DNA of 64,000 nt from Amycolatopsis umgeniensis (GCF_014205155.1 NZ_JACHMX010000001.1:992001-1056000); one strand, 5' to 3'; counted from the stretch's first letter, positions 1 through 9,553 are shown. Made by a program: numbers and translations. Notes: generated by a model not told the origin, from the letters alone.

Positions 1-2
1 TC

Positions 3-2672
3 GCGGCGGCTGAGCCGGAAGACCGGCCGCGCGACATCTCGACGACGTCGTTCACCACCTTGCGCGCCCAGGCCGCGATCCAGGTCCGGCAGGACGCCAC
101 CGGGCAGATCGCCTACGAGATCATCGATCCGGACGCGCTGGCCACACTGCCGCCGCCCGAGCCCGGCGACGTCTTCTTCGACATGGAAGGCGATCCCTAC
201 GCGCTGGCGGGCGAGGGACTCGAATACCTTTTCGGCGCGGTGACAGCCGGGGAAGACACGAAGTTCACGCCTTTCTGGGCGCACAACCGATCACAGGAGA
301 AGCGGGCCTTCGAGGAGTTCGTCGACTTCGCCACCGCGAGGCTCGCCGAACACCCCGGCTCGCACGTCTACCACTACGCCCCGTACGAGGTCACCGCGAT
401 CAAACGGCTCGCCGCCGTGCACGGGACCCGCGAGGACGCCGTCGACCACCTGCTGCGCAGCGGCGGACTCGTCGATCTGTATGCCGTGGTGCGCAAGGCA
501 CTCCGGGTCTCGCAGCGGTCGTACTCCATCAAGTACCTCGAGCCGCTGTACATGCCCGAGGCCCGCGACGGCGACGTGAAGACCGCGGTTTCGAGCATCG
601 AGGCCTACGAGGAATACCTGACGCTGACAGCCTCCGGCGAGACCGAGCACGCGGACGAAATACTGCGCGGCATCAGCGACTACAACGAATACGACTGCGT
701 CTCCACGCTCCGGCTTTTCGAGTTCCTCCACAAGATCCGCGTGGCGGAAGGGATCGCGCTCGCCGAGCCGCCCGAAGAGTCCGATGTGGACGCTCTGCTG
801 CGCCAGACCGAAGAGGACGTCGCCGCTCAGAAACGCGCCGAACGCGCCGCGCAACTGGCCGCGCTGGTCGATCCGCTGCTGGACGGGCTGCCCGACGATC
901 CGGCCGAGTTCACTGGTGAGGACCGCGCACGCGCGCTGCTGGCCGCGTCTGTCGGCTACCACCGCCGCGAGACGAATCCGGCGTGGTGGGAGTACTTCCG
1001 CCAGCTGGCCGCCCCGCTCGGAGATCTGGAGACCGACAACGCCTGCACCGTCCCGGTGGCCATGGAGGCCGGGGAATGGGTGCCGCCCTCGGGCCGGGTC
1101 CGCAAGGCGAAGCGGTCTTTAAGCCTTCGCTGCGACCCGGACCGGCCGCATCCCTTCGCCCCCGGCGACGACGTCCGCCTGCGCTACGGCGCCGCCGCGC
1201 GCGACGCCAAGGTCGTCTCGGCCACCGCCGTCGAACTGATCCTCGAGGAAAGCTGCCCTCCCGACGAGACCAGCGCCGACCGGCCCGTCGCGGTGCTGCC
1301 CGGGAGCCCGGTGCGGCCCTCCCCCAAGGACGACGCCGTCGCGGATCTCGCCCGCTTGGTCGTCGACGCACTGCCGACGCTGCCCGCTCATCCCGGTGTC
1401 GACCTGCTCCGGCGCACGACGCCCCGGCTGCGTGACGACCGGACCCTGCCCGAGCCCGGCCCGGATCTGGTGAGCACGGTGATCGAGGCCGTCGAGGCGC
1501 TCGACGGCTCCGCGCTCGCCGTCCAGGGCCCGCCGGGCGCGGGCAAGACGTACCTGGCCGGCAGGCTGATCGCGAAGCTGGTCCGCGCGGGCAAGACGAT
1601 CGCGGTCACCTCGACCAGCCACAAGGCCGTGGAGAACGTACTGTCCGCCGCGTTGAAGAACGCGCCGGATCTGCCGTGCGCCAAACGTGCCAAGCGGACC
1701 CCGGATCCCGCGGCGCCGTGGGAGCAGCCGAAGACCAATCCCGCCCTGGTGAAATGGCGCGAAGAGCACGACACCGGCCATCTCGTCGGCGGGACCGCGT
1801 GGACTTTCGCGAACGCCGCGATCCGGGAAGAGCCGTTCGACCTGCTGATCATCGACGAAGCAGGCCAATTCGCCCTCGCCGACGCGCTCGCGGTCTCGAT
1901 GTGCGCCAAGAACCTCCTGCTGCTGGGCGATCCGCAGCAGTTGCCGCAGGTCGTGCAGGGCACGCATCCCGCGGGCGCCGAGGCCTCCGCGCTCGGGCAT
2001 CTGATCGGCGACGCCGACATCATCCCGGCCGAACTCGGCTACTTCCTCGACGAGACCCGCCGGATGCATCCGGCCGTCTGCGCGCCGGTCTCGCGGCTGT
2101 CCTACGCGGGCCGCCTGCACTCGCATCCCTCGGCCGCCGAGCGGGCGATCGACGGCGTCGAGGCAGGCCTGTACCTCGCCGAAGTCGACCACCACGGCAA
2201 CACGACGCGCTCGGTCGAGGAGGCCGAGGCGGTCACCGCCCTCGTCGCCGAACTCCACGGCCGCGCCTGGACCGATCACGGCGAGCCCCGGCCGCTCGGT
2301 GACGAGGACATCCTGGTCGTGGCGCCGTACAACCTGCAGGCCCGCGTCGTCGCTCGTGCCCTGGACCAGGCCGGGTATCCCGGCGTGCGGGTGGGCACGG
2401 TGGACCGGTTCCAGGGGCAGGAGGCGCCGGTGGTGATCGCCACCATGACCTCGTCTTCGGCGATCGATCTACCGCGTGGCCTGGATTTCCTGCTCTCTCG
2501 CAACCGGCTCAACGTGGCGCTCTCGCGGGCGCAGGCGCTCGCCGTCGTGGTGTGCTCGCCGCGGCTGGTCGAGGCCGACATCCGCACGGTCGACCAGATG
2601 CGGCTGGTTTCGGGCATGCTCGGGTTGATGGCCGAAGCCGTGCCATGGCACGCAGGACGGAGTGGACGATGA
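3..2672 (+). CDS. TM0106-family RecB-like nuclease / SF1 helicase (5' end off window)
   Basis: The reading frame is open from base 3 with no stop before 2672, so this is the C-terminal ~890 residues of a larger protein cut by the window edge. The visible N-terminal part has an RNase H-like exonuclease look (DMEGDP near base 180, then YHYAPYE and SIKYLEPLY). After a linker comes an SF1 DNA2/UPF1-type helicase. Its Walker A is GPPGAGKT near base 1530, its Walker B is IIDEAGQ near 1850, followed by LGDPQQLPQV, a DETRRMH motif, and the helicase motifs V/VI (DRFQGQEA, LSRNRLNVALSRA) near 2405-2525. This order fits the COG2251/TM0106 proteins, which couple a nuclease to a helicase; their cellular role is poorly defined. 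The stop overlaps the next start by ATGA, so the two are probably translationally coupled. Confidence 0.85.
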   Translation, partial: AAAEPEDRPRDISTTSFTTLRAQAAIQVRQDATGQIAYEIIDPDALATLPPPEPGDVFFDMEGDPYALAGEGLEYLFGAVTAGEDTKFTPFWAHNRSQEKRAFEEFVDFATARLAEHPGSHVYHYAPYEVTAIKRLAAVHGTREDAVDHLLRSGGLVDLYAVVRKALRVSQRSYSIKYLEPLYMPEARDGDVKTAVSSIEAYEEYLTLTASGETEHADEILRGISDYNEYDCVSTLRLFEFLHKIRVAEGIALAEPPEESDVDALLRQTEEDVAAQKRAERAAQLAALVDPLLDGLPDDPAEFTGEDRARALLAASVGYHRRETNPAWWEYFRQLAAPLGDLETDNACTVPVAMEAGEWVPPSGRVRKAKRSLSLRCDPDRPHPFAPGDDVRLRYGAAARDAKVVSATAVELILEESCPPDETSADRPVAVLPGSPVRPSPKDDAVADLARLVVDALPTLPAHPGVDLLRRTTPRLRDDRTLPEPGPDLVSTVIEAVEALDGSALAVQGPPGAGKTYLAGRLIAKLVRAGKTIAVTSTSHKAVENVLSAALKNAPDLPCAKRAKRTPDPAAPWEQPKTNPALVKWREEHDTGHLVGGTAWTFANAAIREEPFDLLIIDEAGQFALADALAVSMCAKNLLLLGDPQQLPQVVQGTHPAGAEASALGHLIGDADIIPAELGYFLDETRRMHPAVCAPVSRLSYAGRLHSHPSAAERAIDGVEAGLYLAEVDHHGNTTRSVEEAEAVTALVAELHGRAWTDHGEPRPLGDEDILVVAPYNLQARVVARALDQAGYPGVRVGTVDRFQGQEAPVVIATMTSSSAIDLPRGLDFLLSRNRLNVALSRAQALAVVVCSPRLVEADIRTVDQMRLVSGMLGLMAEAVPWHAGRSGR

Positions 2673-2965
2673 CCGAGAACAGCCCGGACAAGAAGCCGGA
2701 AATCCTCGACGCCGAGATCGTCGAAGACGTACCCACGCCGCCGGTCGAGGTCCCGGAACCGGACTACAGCGAGACCGGGGTGCCCTCGTTCGACCACGTG
2801 CGGGACCGGATCGAGCAGCGGTACACGACCTCGCTGGGCTCGACCGAACTCGCGGGCTTGGGCGGCAAGGAAGACGTGGCCTCGCTGGACAAGAAGATCG
2901 CCGACCGGGACAAGGCGGCCAAGGACAAACTGGCCGAGATCCGCCGCGCCATGCGGGAGCAGTGA
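2669..2965 (+). CDS. small acidic hypothetical protein coupled to the helicase
   Basis: This 98-residue protein has no membrane segment or signal peptide. Residues 1-35 are acidic and proline-rich, and the C-terminal ~35 residues are charged and probably helical (DKKIADRDKAAKDKLAEIRRAM). The start ATG overlaps the helicase stop (ATGA), which decides the start and implies coupled translation. No family was recognised. The context suggests an accessory or partner of the nuclease-helicase, but this is inference only. The stop lies one base from the end of the convergent regulator gene. Confidence 0.75.
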   Translation: MTENSPDKKPEILDAEIVEDVPTPPVEVPEPDYSETGVPSFDHVRDRIEQRYTTSLGSTELAGLGGKEDVASLDKKIADRDKAAKDKLAEIRRAMREQ

Positions 2966-2966
2966 A

Positions 2967-5900
2967 CTAACCCCAGTGCGGTGAACCGGCTCCGACCGCG
3001 ATCGCCCGCGCCCGCCGATAGTGCTCGGCGGCGGCTTCTCGCAGGTCGAGGGCGGTCGCCAACTCACCGAGGTAGTACGCGACCGGGCGAAGGGTGAGCA
3101 TCCCGCTCCCGGCTCCGGCGATCTCGTCGGCGGCGGGGAGGAGTTCGGCGTACAGGCGTTCCATCAGCGTCCGGTCGCCGGTTTCGATCGCGACGACGGC
3201 GTGCAGGCAGGTGCGGGCCTCGTAAAGCAGGTCCCGGGGTGAATCCGGGATCGGGTGCGCAGGGCGGCACCAGCTTTCGTAGGCGCCATAGCTCTCTTCG
3301 GCCGCTTCTCGCGGCAAGCCTCGCTGAATCCGGTCGCAGAACAGGGCGAGGGCGAGGATCCCGTTGTCCACTCCGGACATGGCCGTTCCGGCGAGTCCGG
3401 CGGCCGCGGCACGATAGGCGGCCTCACCGCCGGGGCCGGTCATCGCGGTGCGCATCGCGCGGTACCACCGGGTGAACACGCCGACGAGCGGAAGGCCGTA
3501 CCTCTCCCCGAGTTCGTCCGCCGACGCGGCATGCCGGTCCGCGGCCGCGAACTCCGCGAGCGCGCTGTTCGCCTGCACGAGCACGAGATGCCCGAGCACC
3601 TCGAACGTCACCAACCGGTGCCGTGCGGCGAGATCGACCAGTTCCGCGCCGATCCCCGCCCGCCGGGACGCGAGCCCCGCCCGGTCGAAGGACTGCAGGA
3701 ACCGGGCGTTGAGCGCGAACGCCAGCAACGCGGGATCGTCGAGCCGTCGTGCGAGCTCCTCGGCTTCTCGCGCCGCCTCGCGAGCCCGTTGCCCACCCGC
3801 GTTCCGCAGTTCGACGGCGAGCGTGGCCAGCAGACGGCATCGCTCGGCCGTCCGTCCGGCGGGCAACGCGGCAAGGGTCCGCTCGACGGCGTCCGCGATG
3901 CGGGAAGCCAGTTCCGTGTCGTCGCTTTCGGTCCAGAGGGCGGGGACGTCGAACGCGCCGATCACCCGCGCGGTGAAGAGCGGATCGTCCAGCTTTTCCG
4001 CCAGTTCCAGCGCTTCGGCCCGATGCCGCCGGGATCGGCCGAGTCCGCCGGAAACGGCCGACGCGCGGGCCTTGCCCATGATCAGTTCCAGCCGTTCCGC
4101 CGCGTCGGAGGCGCCGGACCGGTCGTACGCGGTGAGCGCGGCGTCCCAGAGTCTCGCCGCTTCCGCCTGTGCGAAACGGCTTTCGGCCCTTTCCGCAGCG
4201 GCTTTCGTGTAGTGCGCGGCGCGTTCTGCGTGCTCCTCGGACAGCACGTAGTGGTGTGCCAAGGCATCGACGTCGTCCGGGCGGAGCCCTTCCAGCGCTT
4301 CGGCGATCTTGCCGTGCTCGCGGGCGCGCCGCGAACGCGAGAGATCGTGGTAGAGCGTGTCCCGTACGAGAGCGTGCGCGAACCGGAACCGATGCGGTGC
4401 CGTCTCTGTCAGGAATCCGTGCCGGACAGCGGTTTCGACCGCGTCCAGCGCGGTTTCCCCCGACAGGGCTTCGATCAGGCCGAGGTCGGCGTCCGTGCCG
4501 ATCACCGCGGCCCGGCGCACCGCGCCGCGGACGTCGTCCGGCAACGCCTCCAGCCGGTACCGGACGACGTCGCGGACTCCCGGTGGAACCTCGTCCAGGG
4601 CGGAGGCGCCTTCGGCGGCCAGCAGGCGGGCGAGTTCGCGGACGAAGAAGGCGTTCCCGCCGCTGCGCCGGTGGATCACCGCGGCGGTTTCCGGGTCGAC
4701 TTCCTCGCCTGTCGTGACGCGGACCAGGTCGGCGACATCGGCCTCGGGCAGACCTCCGAGGTAGATCCGCGTCGGCTCTGTTCGCGCGGCCCGGCCGAGA
4801 AACGCCGTCAAGGGGGCCGGTGGATCGGTTCCGCGATAGGTCGCGACGATCAGCACCGGCTCGGCGAGCACCGACGTCAGCAGTGCCAACGTCTCCTCAC
4901 CCGCCCAGTGCAGGTCGTCGAGGACGAGCAGGAGAGGCGCGGCACCGGTCAGGTAGGACGCGACCGCCCGATGCCAGCGCCGACGCGCGGTCACGGGATC
5001 CCCGGTTACTGGACCCGCCATCGGCGCGGCGCCGTGTCCGGCGTCGGCGAGCGTGGTCAGGATCCGGCTCCACGCGTAGGCGGGCGGCAGGCCTTCGTCG
5101 TCGGGATTGCTTCCCCACGCCGTGGTCCAGCCCCGTGCGGCGAGGCGGGCGGAGAACGCCTCGATGAGCGCGGTCTTCCCGACCCCGGCGTCACCCGAGA
5201 CGAGAACCAGCCGCGACTGTGTCACGGCTTCCTCGAGCCTCGCCAACTCCGCGTCGCGGCCGATCAGCTGCCGCGCGGCGGGCTTGGGCACGGGTGGCTC
5301 CAGGCGGGGTGCCTGCGCCAGGATGTCGGCTTCCAGCTCCCGCAGGCCGGCGCCCGGATCGAGGCCGAGTTCGTCTGCGAGCAGTTCGCGTGTGGTGCGC
5401 AGCACGGCCAGCGCGTCACCTTGCCGTCCTGACCGGTAGAGCGCCAGCGCGAGCAGGCGGGAACCGTTCTCCCGCAACGGGTGTTCGCGCACCCGCGGTT
5501 CCAGCTCGGGTATCGCCTCGGCGGCTCTCCCGAGCGCGAGGAGAGCCTCGGCGCGGAGTTCTCCCGCCAGCGACCGGAGTTCGGTCAGGCGGGAGACCTC
5601 GCCACGCGCCCAGCCCTCCTCGGCGAACTCGGCATACGCGGGCCCCCGCCAGAGCGTGAGCGCGGTGTCCACTTGCGACAGTGCGGCGTCCGCCCGGCGG
5701 GCGTCGATCAGTTCGCGAGTCGCGGTGACGGCCGACTCGAAGTCCCAGGCGTCGACGGCGTCCGCGCGCAGGGCGTACCCGCGGGCGACCGTGACGAGCA
5801 GCCGCGCGGGCTCGCGGGGAGCGCGATCCGGCTCCAGCGCGCGCCGCAAGGCGCCGACGAACGTCTGGACGGCGCCGACAGCGCCCTCGGGCGGCCGCTC

Positions 5901-6050
5901 CCACAGGTCGTCGACCAGGCGTTCCACCGGCACGACCCGGCCGCGGGCGATCAGAAGCCTCGCCAGCACCGCGCGATGCCGCGGGCCGTGGAGTCCGACG
6001 TCACCCCGCGCGTCCTCGGCCACGAGCGGGCCGAGCACCCCGAACCGCAT
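2967..6050 (-). CDS. SARP-type transcriptional regulator with AAA ATPase domain
   Basis: The 1027-residue protein starts MRFGVLGPL, the usual start of an OmpR-like winged-helix DNA-binding domain of SARP regulators (residues ~1-95), followed by a BTAD helical domain (~95-245). An ATPase domain follows, with Walker A GDAGVGKT near residue 285 and a DDLHW Walker B-like motif. The C-terminal ~500 residues are alanine-rich helical repeats, as in MalT/LuxR-family large ATPases, but no LuxR HTH is visible at the end. ATG 6050 was chosen because AGGAGG lies five bases upstream; an in-frame GTG/ATG further out lacks this. Such proteins usually activate nearby or secondary-metabolite genes. No obvious biosynthetic cluster adjoins, so the target is unknown. 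Confidence 0.85.
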   Translation of the reverse strand: MRFGVLGPLVAEDARGDVGLHGPRHRAVLARLLIARGRVVPVERLVDDLWERPPEGAVGAVQTFVGALRRALEPDRAPREPARLLVTVARGYALRADAVDAWDFESAVTATRELIDARRADAALSQVDTALTLWRGPAYAEFAEEGWARGEVSRLTELRSLAGELRAEALLALGRAAEAIPELEPRVREHPLRENGSRLLALALYRSGRQGDALAVLRTTRELLADELGLDPGAGLRELEADILAQAPRLEPPVPKPAARQLIGRDAELARLEEAVTQSRLVLVSGDAGVGKTALIEAFSARLAARGWTTAWGSNPDDEGLPPAYAWSRILTTLADAGHGAAPMAGPVTGDPVTARRRWHRAVASYLTGAAPLLLVLDDLHWAGEETLALLTSVLAEPVLIVATYRGTDPPAPLTAFLGRAARTEPTRIYLGGLPEADVADLVRVTTGEEVDPETAAVIHRRSGGNAFFVRELARLLAAEGASALDEVPPGVRDVVRYRLEALPDDVRGAVRRAAVIGTDADLGLIEALSGETALDAVETAVRHGFLTETAPHRFRFAHALVRDTLYHDLSRSRRAREHGKIAEALEGLRPDDVDALAHHYVLSEEHAERAAHYTKAAAERAESRFAQAEAARLWDAALTAYDRSGASDAAERLELIMGKARASAVSGGLGRSRRHRAEALELAEKLDDPLFTARVIGAFDVPALWTESDDTELASRIADAVERTLAALPAGRTAERCRLLATLAVELRNAGGQRAREAAREAEELARRLDDPALLAFALNARFLQSFDRAGLASRRAGIGAELVDLAARHRLVTFEVLGHLVLVQANSALAEFAAADRHAASADELGERYGLPLVGVFTRWYRAMRTAMTGPGGEAAYRAAAAGLAGTAMSGVDNGILALALFCDRIQRGLPREAAEESYGAYESWCRPAHPIPDSPRDLLYEARTCLHAVVAIETGDRTLMERLYAELLPAADEIAGAGSGMLTLRPVAYYLGELATALDLREAAAEHYRRARAIAVGAGSPHWG

Positions 6051-6170
6051 CGCCACCTCCTCGTTCACCGACGGTGATCATCGTGCCCCGGCCGCTCGGT
6101 CGTCGCTGACCGGGTGCTGATTCGGGCCGGGGACGCTGGCGGTCACCTCGAAACGACCAGGAAGGTATCC

Positions 6171-7043
6171 ATGCGCATCACCGGATTCGACTACCAGCGC
6201 GTGCCCGTGTCCGACGACGTGGCACTCAACGTCGCCGTCGCCGGGACGGGCAGCCCGATCGTGCTGCTGCACGGTTTCCCCGAGACCCACCTCATGTGGC
6301 GGCACGTGGCGACGGATCTGACGGCCGACCACACCGTCCTCTGCCCTGACCTGCGAGGATACGGCGAAAGCGACAAGCCCGCCGATACCGGCGAGACCTA
6401 CTCGAAGCGATCGATGGCGGCCGACGTCGTCGCCGTCGCGAAGGCTTTCGGCCACGACCGGTTCGCCCTCGCCGGGCACGACCGGGGCGCGCTGGTGGCC
6501 CTGCGGGCCGGACTCGACCACCCGGGCGAGGTGAGCCACCTCGCGATCCTCGACGTGCTGCCGACCCTGGACATGTGGGACGTGCTGCACGGCACCAGCG
6601 CCGCCGTCGGCTTCCATCTCTACCTGATGGCCCAGCCGCCCGGGCTGCCCGAACAGCTGATCGGTGCCGCGCCCGACGCGTTCTTCGGCCACTTCCTCGA
6701 CGCGTGGACGCGGCCCGGCGACGCGATCCCGGCCGACGTCCGGGCCGCGTACCTGGAGGCTTCACGGAACGCGGTGACCTCGATCGTCGCCGACTATCGC
6801 GCGTCGGCGGGCATCGACGTCGAGCACGACACGGCGGATCGTGAAGCGGGCAACCGGCTCACCATGCCGCTCACCGTGCTCCAGCAGGACTGGGGCGCCG
6901 CCCTCGGCTACGACGCCGTCGCGCTCTGGCGGGCATGGGCGACGGACCTCGACCACCGGACGGTCACCTCGGGCCACTTCATGGCCGAGGAATCACCTTC
7001 GGAGGTGGTGAAGGCACTGCGAGAGTTGCTGACGCGCTCGTGA
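6171..7043 (+). CDS. alpha/beta hydrolase, haloacetate dehalogenase / epoxide hydrolase type
   Basis: The 290-residue cytoplasmic alpha/beta-hydrolase has the oxyanion motif LLHGFPET (residues ~33-40) and the nucleophile elbow GHDRG (~residue 102). The nucleophile is therefore Asp, as in haloalkane/haloacetate dehalogenases and epoxide hydrolases, not the Ser of esterases. The catalytic His is likely in SGHFMAEE near the C-terminus. ATG 6171 is preceded by AGGAAGG with good spacing; a longer frame starting at 6114 would overlap the regulator promoter region. The substrate cannot be told from the sequence. The 3' end overlaps the convergent phosphotransferase gene by 65 bp. Confidence 0.88.
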   Translation: MRITGFDYQRVPVSDDVALNVAVAGTGSPIVLLHGFPETHLMWRHVATDLTADHTVLCPDLRGYGESDKPADTGETYSKRSMAADVVAVAKAFGHDRFALAGHDRGALVALRAGLDHPGEVSHLAILDVLPTLDMWDVLHGTSAAVGFHLYLMAQPPGLPEQLIGAAPDAFFGHFLDAWTRPGDAIPADVRAAYLEASRNAVTSIVADYRASAGIDVEHDTADREAGNRLTMPLTVLQQDWGAALGYDAVALWRAWATDLDHRTVTSGHFMAEESPSEVVKALRELLTRS

Positions 7044-7884
7044 GGCGCCACCCTGCATAGTCACGTGCGATCCGTGCCAGCCTGGCGGTGGTGGCGGCCT
7101 TGTAACTCCAGAGCCCCGCGACGTACACGGCGAACGCGGTGATCTCCTCTTCGGTGGCCTCGCTCCAGCGCGTGTTCGTCTTCGCCCAGGTCTCGGCGTC
7201 CATCTCCTGATGACCTGCACCGATGAGGCGAAGCACCATAAAGGCCGGATCGATCCAAGCCGCACCTCGAGCGGGCCAGCCCCAGTCGATGACGCGGATA
7301 TCTCCGGTCGCCGGGATGAGGAACTGGTCGGCGTGAAGATCCGTATGCAGGAGGGAGCCTCCGGCCGTGAGCGCCGGGGCCTTCCGCTCCCATGCCGTCA
7401 ACTCGTCGATGTCCCAGTCGCCGACGATCTCCGGCCGTTCCTGCGCGAGTTCAGGCCACCAAGAGGACTTCCAGCGCTGTTCCAGGGGCTTGAGATCGGG
7501 TGCCTCGATATCACCGATTCTATTGACCGTCTCGGCGATTCGCGCGAGATCCGGCGAGCCCGGTCGGAGCTGGGCTCGTCGGCCGGTCACGTACTCGAAG
7601 CCGACGAGCAGCCAGTCCTCGATATCGGCGGAGAAGTGCACGGCCGGAGCGATGCCGGATACAAGCGTGCCGAGGTCGGCCTCGTTCCGAAGCCAGCGCA
7701 TCGCAGGCGACACCCCCTCGACCCCCTTGACGAACATGGGTGCCGATCCGTCGCGATGGAACACGGCGGCGAAGTTGCTGCTCTGGCCGACCTCGATCTC
7801 TCCGACCCTGCCGATTTCGCCCACACGATTCCGGATGGCTTCCCGGACGGGTTCCGGTAACTCGCCCCAGCCGTACTTCTTCAC
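6979..7884 (-). CDS. aminoglycoside phosphotransferase (APH)-fold kinase-like protein
   Basis: The 301-residue protein has the APH/choline-kinase signatures HTDLHADQF (catalytic Asp loop, ~residue 205) and VIDWGWP (metal-binding Asp, ~residue 222). The N-terminal lobe carries MFVKGVEG, a possible nucleotide-binding Lys. GTG 7884 was chosen: it follows the upstream gene's stop by 19 bp and has a GGACAAGG leader. A start at 7971 would add a Thr/Ala/Lys-rich tail lying inside the upstream gene. It is in an apparent operon with the small protein at 7904-8380. Resistance, metabolite phosphorylation, or a role tied to that partner are all possible; nothing here proves a substrate. Confidence 0.8.
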   Translation of the reverse strand: MKKYGWGELPEPVREAIRNRVGEIGRVGEIEVGQSSNFAAVFHRDGSAPMFVKGVEGVSPAMRWLRNEADLGTLVSGIAPAVHFSADIEDWLLVGFEYVTGRRAQLRPGSPDLARIAETVNRIGDIEAPDLKPLEQRWKSSWWPELAQERPEIVGDWDIDELTAWERKAPALTAGGSLLHTDLHADQFLIPATGDIRVIDWGWPARGAAWIDPAFMVLRLIGAGHQEMDAETWAKTNTRWSEATEEEITAFAVYVAGLWSYKAATTARLARIARDYAGWRLTSASATLAVPSPPPKVIPRP

Positions 7885-7903
7885 CCTTGTCCTGCCCCTG
7901 GTA

Positions 7904-8380
7904 CTACTTGCCGTTGGTGTCGGTGTTTTCGTTGCCGTCTTTGCCCGAGGCCCGGCAACCGTCGTCGCCATCGCTGCACTTGACCAGGAAAGTCAACCAA
8001 AGGTCGTCATCGACCGCGAACCCGAGCGACCGGATGGCCTCGGTGGTCCGGGCGATCAGCTCTTCCGGATCCTTCTCACCCTCGCCGTCGTCGTTGGGGG
8101 TGTGGTGGATGAACCGGCCCGCCACCCGTTCACAGAAGGACGCGTAGTCACGGGTGTAGAGAATGAAGGTGTGCCACCCGATGTCCACGAGTTCCGACGG
8201 ACCTAGCGGCGCACGGTCACTTTCACCGCATGCCCGAAGGAACGCCAGTGCTTGATCCATGATTCTGACCGCGAACTCGCGCGGCATGTCGTGTTCCTTG
8301 GCGATACGGTTCACGAGCCGTCCGAACAACTCGCCGGGGATGAGTCCCTGGCCGGTGAAGCCTTCAACGGCGATTGTCAT
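7904..8380 (-). CDS. small glycine-rich-domain (GRDP)-like protein with Cys-containing tail
   Basis: The 158-residue soluble protein has a well-conserved-looking core, VDIGWHTFILYTRDYASFC followed by RFIHHTPND (residues ~65-100), recalling the proteins annotated as glycine-rich domain-containing in actinomycetes. The last ~25 residues are low-complexity, with Asp, Gly and Asn and two Cys (KCSDGDDGCRASG), quite unlike the helical core. ATG 8380 is preceded by AAAAGGAG; the longer frame upstream has no such site. It is the first gene of a two-gene operon with the phosphotransferase-like gene. The function is unknown. The pairing and the Cys-bearing tail are discussed in the findings. Confidence 0.75.
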   Translation of the reverse strand: MTIAVEGFTGQGLIPGELFGRLVNRIAKEHDMPREFAVRIMDQALAFLRACGESDRAPLGPSELVDIGWHTFILYTRDYASFCERVAGRFIHHTPNDDGEGEKDPEELIARTTEAIRSLGFAVDDDLWLTFLVKCSDGDDGCRASGKDGNENTDTNGK

Positions 8381-8530
8381 ACCCACTCCTTTTCGGTTTG
8401 TGTTCGGAGCCACCGAGACCGCGCTCGCACCCTCGATCAATAGGCTGCCGCACGCTCCGGGCCCGACGGAGCGCCCGAAGCGCAACTCCACCTGAGTGGC
8501 CCTGTCAGGTAGCCAGGTCGTTACCGCCGA

Positions 8531-8881
8531 TCACGCGGTGACGTGGGAAAGCACCTTGTCCCGGAAGGCCTCGTCGAAGAGGAACCGGTCCGACAGCTTG
8601 TTGAGCACCGCGTCCCGCAGAGCGCGCAGGATTCGGCGCCTGCCACGGTATTTCGGCTCCAGCCAGGCGACCCCTTGGAGTTTCGACCGGCGGAACAGCG
8701 GGGTCACGACCGTGTCCAGCCAGTGCGTGACGGCGAGGGAGATCGTCCCGAGGAGGTACGCGGCGAAGGTGGCGGCCGCGTACCTCGCGGCCTTGCCCGC
8801 CCAGGAACCGAGATCCAGCAGATCCCGGTAGACGCCGGAAGCCTGCCCCGGCGGGGCAGCCCTGGCCGGAAGGCGAGCCAA
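8531..8881 (-). CDS. short putative membrane-associated hypothetical protein (start uncertain)
   Basis: The C-terminal ~100 residues look genuinely coding: one hydrophobic helix (AATFAAYLLGTISLAV) followed by a basic, amphipathic C-terminus (RRSKLQGVAWLEPKYRGRRR and RALRDAVLNKL). The start is not clear. No ATG is available in the likely region, and TTG 8881 is offered as the most plausible. The frame stays open upstream, but that part is antisense to the gene at 9056 and reads as non-coding. No family was recognised. It stands alone between the small GRDP-like gene and the divergent gene at 9056. Confidence 0.4.
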   Translation of the reverse strand: MARLPARAAPPGQASGVYRDLLDLGSWAGKAARYAAATFAAYLLGTISLAVTHWLDTVVTPLFRRSKLQGVAWLEPKYRGRRRILRALRDAVLNKLSDRFLFDEAFRDKVLSHVTA

Positions 8882-9055
8882 AAGCCGAGAAGCCAGACGT
8901 AGCCCGCGCTCGCCGTTACAGAACCGTCTGATCCCGCTACGGTGAGCCGAACGGCTCAATCGGCGCCCCCACCCGCCCCAATCCGACAGAGCTTCATGTT
9001 TAGCCTTCTCCGCGCGGGGTATCGGTTGTCGGCACGACAAAACGAGGGGCCCGAA

Positions 9056-9553
9056 ATGAAACCCACTCCCGTACGCGCGCACACCGTCGCCCGCGATCTT
9101 CTTTCCCTCACCAGATCGGGCGAGGCCGACAGGCTCGCCTCCGCACTGGTGTCCATCGCTTCGACCACCCGTCAGGGGCCGGCGCTCGACGACGTCGTCG
9201 GACGACTGGTCGACACCTTCTCCCTGGCCGCCAAGGATCGCCGCCGTTCGCTGCGGATCCGTGAACCTTTCACGCTGCGCCTGCGGGATCCCGCGGGCAT
9301 GACGGTCCGGCCCGACAAACTCGAGCCCGGCGTGGCCGCGATCGTGCGTGCCATCGCCGCCAGCGTCCGCGACGACCGGGACACGTGCGCCAACCAGATC
9401 GGCGCGGCGTGCGGGAACGCCGACCTCGACCAGCGGATCCGGGTGCTCGCGCATTGCCTGGTCTGGACGTCGGACTTCCTCAGCACCGACACCACCGCCT
9501 ATCCCCCGGTGCTGTCCTGTCTCAAGGGATCACAACCCAACCGTCCACAGTAG
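9056..9553 (+). CDS. hypothetical protein, ~165 residues
   Basis: This is a soluble, mostly helical protein without signal peptide or membrane segment. It has a hydrophobic helical core (RDLLSLTRSGEADRLASAL) and a second half with two scattered Cys (CANQIGAACGNADLDQ). ATG 9056 was chosen because GAGGGG lies about nine bases upstream; the longer frame from 8942 has no such site. No family was recognised. It lies just upstream of the sigma-factor gene (145 bp gap), so it might belong to the same regulatory unit, but no anti-sigma signature was seen. Confidence 0.65.
   Translation: MKPTPVRAHTVARDLLSLTRSGEADRLASALVSIASTTRQGPALDDVVGRLVDTFSLAAKDRRRSLRIREPFTLRLRDPAGMTVRPDKLEPGVAAIVRAIAASVRDDRDTCANQIGAACGNADLDQRIRVLAHCLVWTSDFLSTDTTAYPPVLSCLKGSQPNRPQ

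Noticed and set aside
3255..5432. 725-residue plus-strand reading frame opposite the SARP ATPase gene
   Set aside because: It is antisense to a strongly supported gene, rich in Arg, Gly and Pro, with no domain; typical of high-GC mirror frames.
6051..6068. Upstream start at 6068 for the SARP ATPase gene
   Set aside because: AGGAGG lies inside that stretch and points to ATG 6050.
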